A DNA stretch of 64,000 nucleotides from Panulirus ornatus (lineage: Eukaryota; Arthropoda; Malacostraca; Decapoda; Palinuridae): the NCBI RefSeq assembly GCF_036320965.1, contig NC_092251.1, positions 6,897,501 through 6,961,500 on the forward strand, written 5' to 3'. Numbering within the stretch: position 1 is the first letter of the stretch; every line of letters starts with the position of its first letter. Positions 57,226 through 64,000 of the stretch are shown here, piece by piece. Under the pieces are notes generated by a model. The model saw only the letters and a program-made list of their open reading frames with translations, was not told the DNA's origin and ran no database searches. The position numbers were made by a program, and so were the translations under genes.

Positions 57226-57307
<82 letters not shown>

Positions 57308-57321
57308 ATGTGTGTGTGTGA
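57226..57321. repeat. (GT)n with internal (CG)n
   Basis: About 34 GT units, then CGCGCGCG at about 57295-57302, then GTGTGTATGTGTGTGTGTG. Confidence 0.98.
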
Positions 57322-57467
57322 CAGACTCAAAGCGTCGGAGCTGATGTGACCATGAATGAATTCTCTCGCCCCTTGGGGTAGGGCGACCTGAGGGAAGGTG
57401 CGGCTCATGAGCGATCACGATGGCTTCAGCATTGTGGGAGTATTCCCACGCTGCTGACTGTGGAGAC

Positions 57468-57468
<1 letters not shown>

Positions 57469-57545
<77 letters not shown>
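57469..57545. repeat. (GA)n microsatellite
   Basis: About 38 perfect units. Confidence 0.99.
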
Positions 57546-57547
<2 letters not shown>

Positions 57548-58250
57548 TATGACATATATTATGCTTGGGGCGGGGTCCCCGTCCGTCTACACCTACTTGA
57601 GAACATTAAGTTTGATGTGATGTGCCGACGGGCTCCTCCTCCCGCCCTGTCAAGACCATTATAACTCTCCTGTCAGTCAAAAGCTCTTTGACAATAGCTC
57701 CTCCATCATGCCTAAATATATTCTCATGTGACGTAATGCATTTAAATCTTTGCCCTTCAACCCGTGAGTCCTGTTGTTCATCATCCTCGGCTCCTCGTGG
57801 AGGGTAGAGTGATTCAGGGGCTGAGTCAGGTGTCCGGTGTGTGGAGGGGAAACTTGAATTCATCTAATTGTCATGTGGGATGGGCGGCCAGCTGGTGCCC
57901 CTCCGTCCCTGTGAGACTTTGGATGCTGGTCTCTCCGTGGCTGTGAATGTTCCACCCTCCCTCTCATCTGGGAAGACTATGCGTATGTGCACTGCATCCA
58001 CTCAGCTTGTATGTGGGACTCTTCTAGTGGGTCGTAGTTCCATGGTTTATTATTACAGGTTAGAAATGTTGTTTCATCCGTTGTTGGCTATTGATAAATG
58101 GTCTCCTCCTCTTATTAAGGACATCCTGTATTGTTTTCCTGTATGTGAAGGTATTGATTGTTATTTGTGTTTACTCTTTGATGTTTATTCGTTATTCGTT
58201 TCGTGTGCCGAGTGTGGGTGATATAGTTTTATTTTACGTGCGTTGTTTTA
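57546..58250. other. unique non-coding sequence
   Basis: Open frames of 60-117 codons lie on both strands (for example minus 57606-57863, including GGAIVKELLTDRRVIMVLTG). None has a recognised family or splice context. Confidence 0.5.
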
Positions 58251-58254
58251 TTGC

Positions 58255-58545
58255 ACGGTACAGATAAGGGGTAGGATAGTATAGCTGTGGCTGGTGTTAT
58301 AGGGTAGTGTAGCTGTGGTTGATGGTATAGTATGGGTCAGAGAAAGGGTTGTCAAGCTGTGGTTGGTTGTCCAGTGTAGATGTGGTGGAGGATGGTATAG
58401 CTGCGGTTGCTGGTATAGTAGAGGTGAGGGGGGGTTACAGCTGTGGATGGTGGTAATGAATAGGTGAGGGGGAGGGTGGTATAGCTGTGGTTGATGGCAT
58501 AATATAGGTGAATGGGTTATAGCTGTGGCGGGCGGGCCACCACGG
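58255..58545. repeat. degenerate minisatellite, period about 45 bp
   Basis: About six copies sharing GGTATAGCTGTGGTTGATGG and TATAGGTGAGGGGG. Confidence 0.85.
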
Positions 58546-59348
58546 CTTGGCACCAGACTCTCCTGCACCCACCTCCTTCCCCACTCACCACCACCACCAC
58601 CACCACAGCTAAGAATATCTTATATTACTTTACCCTCCACATTACCCAACATTATCGTGTCAGCACCTCTCCACCAGAGACATATTATGTTGCTTTATAG
58701 ATTGGTCGTGTGTTAGCGTCAGCAGGGCGATAGACCTGGCTTTGCCCCCGCGTCGGTGAGATGCGGCACAGACTCGGTCTGTGGCAGAGAGCGGAGCTGT
58801 CGTCTTGAGTAGACGTGGAGGAAAAGCATTTGACAGTTCGTGTAGATGGGAGGGCGTGACCTGGGTCGCTAGGCTTGACAGGGGGGAGGGTCACGGCGGA
58901 AAAGGAGAGGGGAGGAGGCTCGTCCGTCTCTGGAGCGTACCTATCGACTGATGATTGTGTTTCCTATGTCCGGCAGGTGAGTCAGGCTAGCGAGGGCCTG
59001 GGTTGTTGCTGCCCCGCCGCCGCCGCCACGGTGTGTGTTGTGATGTAACCTGCCCAACCAGCCACTCCTCCTCCCTCCTCCTCCTCCTACTCCAGCTCAC
59101 GTCACCTCACCACTACTTCACCACCGCTCCCCTCCATCACCACGACATTCACCGACCACTACTGCTACCACTAGTACACCATCCCCAACGCCACTTCCAC
59201 CGACCACTAACGCACCACTCGTGCCTCAGTGTGGGCACCAACACCCCAGTTGCCACACACACTACAGGCATTAGGCAAGTACCAGTGGTAGAGAGAGTCT
59301 TGCCCAGGACACAAGAATCCATGGGAAGGGGAACATAAGGACATTGTG
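58546..59348. other. unique sequence with (CAC)n and CCACC-rich tracts
   Basis: (CAC)6 at 58587-58605; diverged CACCAC/CCATCAC-rich sequence at 59090-59225. No gene supported. Confidence 0.55.
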
Positions 59349-59411
59349 TATGTAATTACTGTTTCTGTGTTACGGGGAGAGAGTTTTACGCTCGTGTTGC
59401 CTTGTTTCTTA

Positions 59412-59415
<4 letters not shown>
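59349..59415 (+). repeat. dispersed motif copy 3
   Basis: Reads GTGTTACGGGGAGAGAGTTT then TACGCTCGTGTTGCCTTGTTTC, followed by TTAACTTTA and (TA)n. Matches 7675-7735 and 13592-13640. Confidence 0.8.

Positions 59416-59495
<80 letters not shown>
59416..59495. repeat. (TA)n microsatellite
   Basis: About 39 perfect units, directly after dispersed motif copy 3. Confidence 0.99.
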
Positions 59496-59496
<1 letters not shown>

Positions 59497-59642
59497 TTTG
59501 CCTCCCCATTTCACGAACTAAGCGAAATATTTGTCCCCGTTCATGTGATGGACTGTTTCACAAACGGGCCTTGACATCACACACCCCACCTCAAGCCAGG
59601 TGCCCCGTTCACAGGACAACCCAGGGAGTCAGGTGTGAATGA

Positions 59643-59712
59643 TGGGGAGGGAGGGAGTCAGGTGTGAGGGGAGGATGGGTAGGAAGGGAGGGAGGGAGGG
59701 AGGGAGACAGGT
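59643..59712. repeat. (GGGA)n-rich tract
   Basis: Imperfect GGGAGGGA repeats, with two copies of GGGAGTCAGGTGTGA nearby. Confidence 0.9.
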
Positions 59713-60123
59713 GTGAGTGGGGGGAACTAGGCTCAGTATTGTCATGGCAACGGCGTGTGGTGGTGCTGCCCCCCCAACACCTTCTCTCCCTCCCTACCGT
59801 ACTACTGGTGTGGATACTCTTCCTCCCGTCCTGAACATCTGCCTTTATCCTTGCCCATCACCCACACCTCAGCCCTTGCATCCCACATTCTCCCCAGCCC
59901 CTACCTTACACTCTCTCCCTAGTTCTAGCCTCACACCCACAATCCAACCCCTGGCTCACGCCCACACGGCAGCCTATGCCACACGCCCACGCCTGAGTGT
60001 ATGTCTTCCGCTGAGCCAACAAAAACAGCATACTTTTTAGTGGTAGATACTCCAGACCCTCCTGTATGGGGCGCCGAAGAAGCTAAAGGCGGTACAGAGT
60101 ACCGGGCGAACACAGACACCATA
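59713..60123. other. unique C-rich non-coding sequence
   Basis: The plus strand is open for 107 codons but proline-rich and without motifs. Confidence 0.55.
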
Positions 60124-60270
60124 TCTTAAACACTGTGGAAGACCTCGAAGTGATAATATCTGACGACCATACCTCCAGCGAACATTCCGACATCATGTCT
60201 TAAACAGAATGGAAGACGTGGAATTAATAATGTCTGACGACCAAACCTCCAGCGAACAAACCGAAGCAAC
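60124..60270. repeat. 74-bp tandem duplication
   Basis: TCTTAAACAC...GAAGAC...TCTGACGACCA...CCTCCAGCGAACA occurs at 60124 and again at 60198, with scattered substitutions. Confidence 0.93.
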
Positions 60271-60692
60271 AGTTGCCTCCTCCAAACACATAGGTCGGCT
60301 GGATCTGGCGGACCTTCAAGACAAGGGGAACGAGAAACCAGTCATGACACTCCTCTTATGCTAATACTCCCACGAACAGAATACTACTGCCTTTGTGTTA
60401 ACGTCACCTTACAAGACGGGTGACATTGTAGAGTTTAAAAAGTGTTCGAAGATCTTTCTTGGCCCTCATTGACGAGGTGAAGGAGGTGAACGACTGGGAA
60501 CTCGTGAAATTAGTGAGGCTGCACCATCCGGAGCGCAGGCAAGAGAGGTATGAGTATTGATTGCCAATGGAATATCCATGAAGGCATGGCTACCACTCTA
60601 CAGTCAAAAGTAATTCCCTATTAGCACGACCAACGCTGAGGACTGTGGTAAGATTTTACATCTCAGATCAGCTGTCACAAGCACGAGAGTAA
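60271..60692. other. complex sequence, possible decayed coding remnant
   Basis: One plus frame at about 60435-60558 reads RRSFLALIDEVKEVNDWELV and then KLVRLHHPERRQERYEY before a stop. It looks protein-like and unlike the rest of the window, but is short and matches no family I know. Confidence 0.25.
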
Positions 60693-60971
60693 ACACCTGG
60701 AGCCCTCCGAGGCCCAAGACCATCCAGCGCATTACCTGCAGCCGCCAGGAACGCTGTCGAGTATACTGTGGAGGTATCTGAAAAGCCTCTGGATAAGCGT
60801 TCTCTGGAGTGCGCCATGACCAGCCAGGCTCTGATGGATTACGTGGGAGCTGCGGGCAGCAGCTCCTTCCATTTACCCCCTTCTCCCGGAGCGAAGTCAT
60901 CGTCAGGTAGACACAATGGTGATCGCTCCTGGGGCGCTACGGACGGAGGGAAGAATCCACCAGCTGTGTAA
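60693..60971 (+). CDS. uncertain open frame, possible exon or element remnant
   Basis: Ninety-two plus-strand codons are open, from a stop at 60690 to TAA at 60969. A possible acceptor is GCCGCCAG at 60741-60748. The frame includes EVSEKPLDKRSLECAMTSQA and SSSFHLPPSPGAKSSSGRHN. There is no good ATG before codon 38, and no recognised domain. The minus strand is also open over 98 codons at 60604-60900. It may belong with the protein-like stretch just upstream; that is inference. Confidence 0.2.
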   Translation, partial: TPGALRGPRPSSALPAAARNAVEYTVEVSEKPLDKRSLECAMTSQALMDYVGAAGSSSFHLPPSPGAKSSSGRHNGDRSWGATDGGKNPPAV

Positions 60972-61502
60972 ACTGAAGAGGCGAATCCAAGCGATACTTT
61001 TCAGAAGGCATTTTCAGCCTCAGTGTACTCTGGCGCGTTTGAAGTCGAGGGAAACTTGTGCAGCGAAGGCTTTGAGGCCTAGGCGGTGGTGAGTCCCAGA
61101 AAACTTTTAAGGACGAGGAGAGCCGTTCTGACCTTCCCTGGAATAGTGAAGTATGGCTGATGTGTACACAGGACAACACCGGCGGCCTTTCTTCCCTGTT
61201 TACACACGGGTGTGTATCTACGTGGTGGTCGTTCATTGTTATTTTCCTGCCGGCTCTGTTGTTGCCCTGAGGGAGTGGTGGGCGAGGGAGGAGCCCCTCG
61301 CTTTGCTGTTCTTTCTTATCTCTTGTGGTGGATGGGTGGGGAGGAGCCGTCTGATTCACTGTCTTCTCCTACCTCTAGTTATGGGTGGGGGTAGGAGCCC
61401 CTCTGCTCTACTGATCCTGTCTTCGTCTATAGTTGTGGGCGGCCTTACAGACCTGTCCCCCACCTCTGCGAATTAGGAGTGTGCCTGCGTACGACGAGAT
61501 GA

Positions 61503-61503
<1 letters not shown>
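60972..61503. other. unique non-coding sequence
   Basis: No repeat. Plus frames of 60-107 codons overlap in two registers (61153-61476), which suggests composition rather than coding. Confidence 0.5.

Positions 61504-61534
<31 letters not shown>
61504..61534. repeat. (CA)n microsatellite
   Basis: About 15 perfect units; (GGT)n-rich sequence follows at 61600-61650. Confidence 0.99.
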
Positions 61535-61536
<2 letters not shown>

Positions 61537-61840
61537 GTTAGCTACAGTGAAGAGTCTCGTGGGGCGGCGAGAGTAATGCTCCCTGGTGAAGATAAGGTGA
61601 TGGTGGTGTTGGCGTCGGTGGTGGTGTTGGTGTTGGTGGTGGTGGTAGTGTTGGTTGGGGGGTGTGGTGGTTCAAGGGTCCCCAGGAGGAGTAATGGGAA
61701 GTGTTCCCCTGTGCTCTAGAGGTGGTGGGTCATCCGCGCCAGCATTTCCAGGAATGAGTATCACTCGAGACTTGGTCTTGTTCATTCATCAGCACCGCTC
61801 GTTCATCAAGGGGGAAAAAATGTGCCAAAGGTTCTTTTGT

Positions 61841-61844
<4 letters not shown>

Positions 61845-61891
<47 letters not shown>
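61845..61891. repeat. (AC)n microsatellite
   Basis: About 23 perfect units. Confidence 0.99.
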
Positions 61892-61894
<3 letters not shown>

Positions 61895-62003
61895 CTTTGT
61901 TCATCTTACGCTGACTATGAGAAGACTTTTATGTATCATTCTCTTTTCCCAAGTTTCTTTTAGCGATTTTTGATTTCCCTCGCCAGCCTTGTTCTCCTCT
62001 CAG

Positions 62004-62004
<1 letters not shown>

Positions 62005-62072
<68 letters not shown>
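62005..62072. repeat. (CT)n microsatellite
   Basis: About 34 perfect units. Confidence 0.99.
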
Positions 62073-62075
<3 letters not shown>

Positions 62076-62859
62076 TGGAAAGAACAAGGTATGGTTCCCA
62101 GAACTGCCCGGGTTTTGGGTGTTACCGTAAGCTGAGTGTTCCCCGCAAGACCTGGAGGAGGAGGAGGAGGTTGAATTCCAGCCCTGCTCAACATCACACA
62201 GCATTATGTTGCCTGTCGAGTGAAATGATAATGGACGTTTGACGGACTGTTCATTTATCAGATTTAAGGTTTTGCCGGTATGAGCCGCTAGCTTAATTGT
62301 GCCCGTCAGGCTCAGCCCGTGAGCGGTAGCGCAAGAGGATTACAGAGGTCACAAGGGGGAGTCATCGTCTTTCTCCAGGATCCCAGTGGCCAGATGATAG
62401 AAAAAATTAGAAAAAATTAAGTTGTCACGGAGTACATAAACTCGACTGTAGTGTGTGCGTCCTGCCTCAGAATTTCACGTGTCTGGAACGATTAGGTGGC
62501 GGAAACCATCTCTTGCTGGCTTCGTTTGGAATGTATCCCTAAGAAATTCAGTTGTATTCTGGAAGATAGTGTGGTGATGTGTAGTGACGTCTGAGGCCCC
62601 CCCTCACACTTCAGAGTTCCTGTAATTCATATTTCCAAATATATGCCAGAGCTTCAGTCGCACCCGTAGCCTGGTTTTACTCCTGCAGTGACCCCTTTTA
62701 CTCTCTCCATACATGATTTTTTTTTTTTCTACAGATTTCACTGTGATAGGAAATGGATCCGCTCGTGTCAAAACTGGCTTGCGTGAAACTGTTTTTGTTG
62801 ATGATGAATATGGAACCGGATCAAGGATCGTAATGTAGTAATGGAAAATACCCTAAGAA
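62073..62859. other. unique non-coding sequence
   Basis: No gene or repeat recognised. Confidence 0.55.
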
Positions 62860-62926
62860 TATACTCCTGAATTGGAATCAAATACTCCTGAATTGGAATC
62901 AAATACTCCTGAATAGGAATCAGGAT
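62860..62926. repeat. three-copy 21-bp repeat
   Basis: ATACTCCTGAATTGGAATCA in three tandem copies; the last has AATAGGAATC. Confidence 0.95.
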
Positions 62927-63312
62927 CAGATTGAAAATGCAGAACGTATCCACGTAAGTAGGTTGAGGTCGTCAGCTGGTAGAGTCAGTTCGCCTCACCG
63001 TTAGTTAGACGCTGGGCCTCGCAGTGGGCTGCTGGTGGTGACTCGTGATGGCGATGAGGTCATGGGATGGCCTCTGGGTCCTCAGACAGTGGCCTCGTCA
63101 GTCGCAGCGGAGTGATGGGTCCTGATAGCTAAGCCAGCCATCCAGGACAGGGGGTTACGAGGCTCGGGACCGACCAGCCCCAGGTGTCCTCCCTTTCTCC
63201 TTCCCCCTCACGCAGACACACGCAGAGACTGAAACGCCCGAAATCCTTCTCTCATACTAAAACCCGCATTTAAAATCTTGGTAAATACCATCTAGGGGAG
63301 GTATTAAAGGTG

Positions 63313-63314
<2 letters not shown>
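62927..63314. other. unique non-coding sequence
   Basis: No gene or repeat recognised. Confidence 0.55.

Positions 63315-63347
<33 letters not shown>
63315..63347. repeat. (GT)n microsatellite
   Basis: About 16 perfect units. Confidence 0.99.
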
Positions 63348-63348
<1 letters not shown>

Positions 63349-64000
63349 AGCTCCCTCGGCCAGTGTGAAGGATAAACTCGTAGGAGCTGATGCTTCTCAC
63401 CTGGCCTCCCTCCTCCTCCTCCCGCCTACCAAGAGCCACCGTAGTCTTCCAAAGTCATTTCATAAGTAGACGGCCGCCTCTTGGGCTGGTCGTGACTTAA
63501 TGCACGAAGGCTGTTACGGTGCTGCTCCTCGTGGTGGGTTTGGAGTTATTAATACAGGCCCCCATCCCACGCCTCCTTCCCTGGGAAATCTGCGTCTTCC
63601 AAACATAGTGCCGTACGTATCCCTGGAAGCGAGGGTCTGCTGAAGATCTCCGTATTGGCTCGAACCTGGAATGTGGCGAATATAGGCTCTTTTTAGCCCA
63701 GAGATCACTAAGTTTTTCTCTTCGAGACCCGGTTTGCGTAGGGTGCTCGGAAGGTGAAGAAATACGAGACGTTATCAGGTACTCGTTCACAAAGACTTGC
63801 TCTTTAAATTGTGCGAAGATTGTGGTATGTTTGTTTCTTCTCCCCATCTATGGGTAGAGGGTGGGTTGATTCTCGGGTCTCCCGTTGCCCCCGTAGTTGA
63901 TGAGGATGGAGGTCGTGACGACACTGGTGGTTTGGATGGGGGGTCGGTGTCCGAATGTGTGTGTGTGTGTGGAGAGGGAGAAGGAGGAGGAGGAGGATGA
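63348..64000. other. unique sequence ending in GGAGG-rich tract
   Basis: A short TG tract at 63956-63971 and (GGA)n at 63981-63998. A 116-codon minus frame (63497-63847) has no recognised motif. Confidence 0.5.

Overview
The window is eukaryotic, non-coding and extremely rich in simple repeats. No complete gene, rRNA, tRNA, CRISPR array, bacterial-type operon or virus could be supported. The most likely source is an arthropod, probably a decapod crustacean. That is an inference from three things: long pure (GA)n, (TG)n and (TA)n arrays every 0.5-1 kb; fragments of non-LTR retrotransposon reverse transcriptase of the kind common in decapod genomes; and short interspersed repeats with the core GCTACCTCGC...CGCGGGA, which I remember from decapod genomic sequence but could not look up.

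Layout. 0-9 kb: microsatellites, a possible single exon at the left edge (119-216), and two broken reverse-transcriptase fragments facing each other around a (TG)n tract (1840-2670). 9-16 kb: microsatellites, a 35-bp minisatellite with higher-order structure (11.7-12.0 kb), and an inverted copy of an interspersed repeat (9.3 kb). 16-22 kb: a retrotransposon 3' tail running into (TA)n (16.2-16.5 kb), a 2-kb unique AT-richer stretch, then two reverse-transcriptase fragments fused head to head, bounded by (TA)n on both sides (18.6-19.4 kb).

22.8-29.5 kb is a minisatellite province: at least ten different tandem arrays, with periods from 16 to about 94 bp, lie almost end to end. 29.5-36 kb: unique sequence, a 45-bp minisatellite containing (CA)n, and a fragment of a second reverse-transcriptase type (34.9-35.1 kb) beside a (CA)n/(GT)n inverted pair. 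36-48 kb: more arrays, including two unrelated arrays that both have a 43-bp period, and one stretch (39.0-39.35 kb) that reads like an exon but whose strand I cannot settle. 48-64 kb: tandem arrays (21, 34/38, 46 and 51 bp), microsatellites, and a little complex sequence with weak open frames at 60.1-61.0 kb.

No genes can be shown to work together here. What can be read is repeat biology: microsatellites placed at retrotransposon ends, minisatellites growing out of a dispersed motif, higher-order repeat structure, and inverted dinucleotide pairs able to form long hairpins. Most open frames in the window are translations of tandem repeats and are not annotated as genes.
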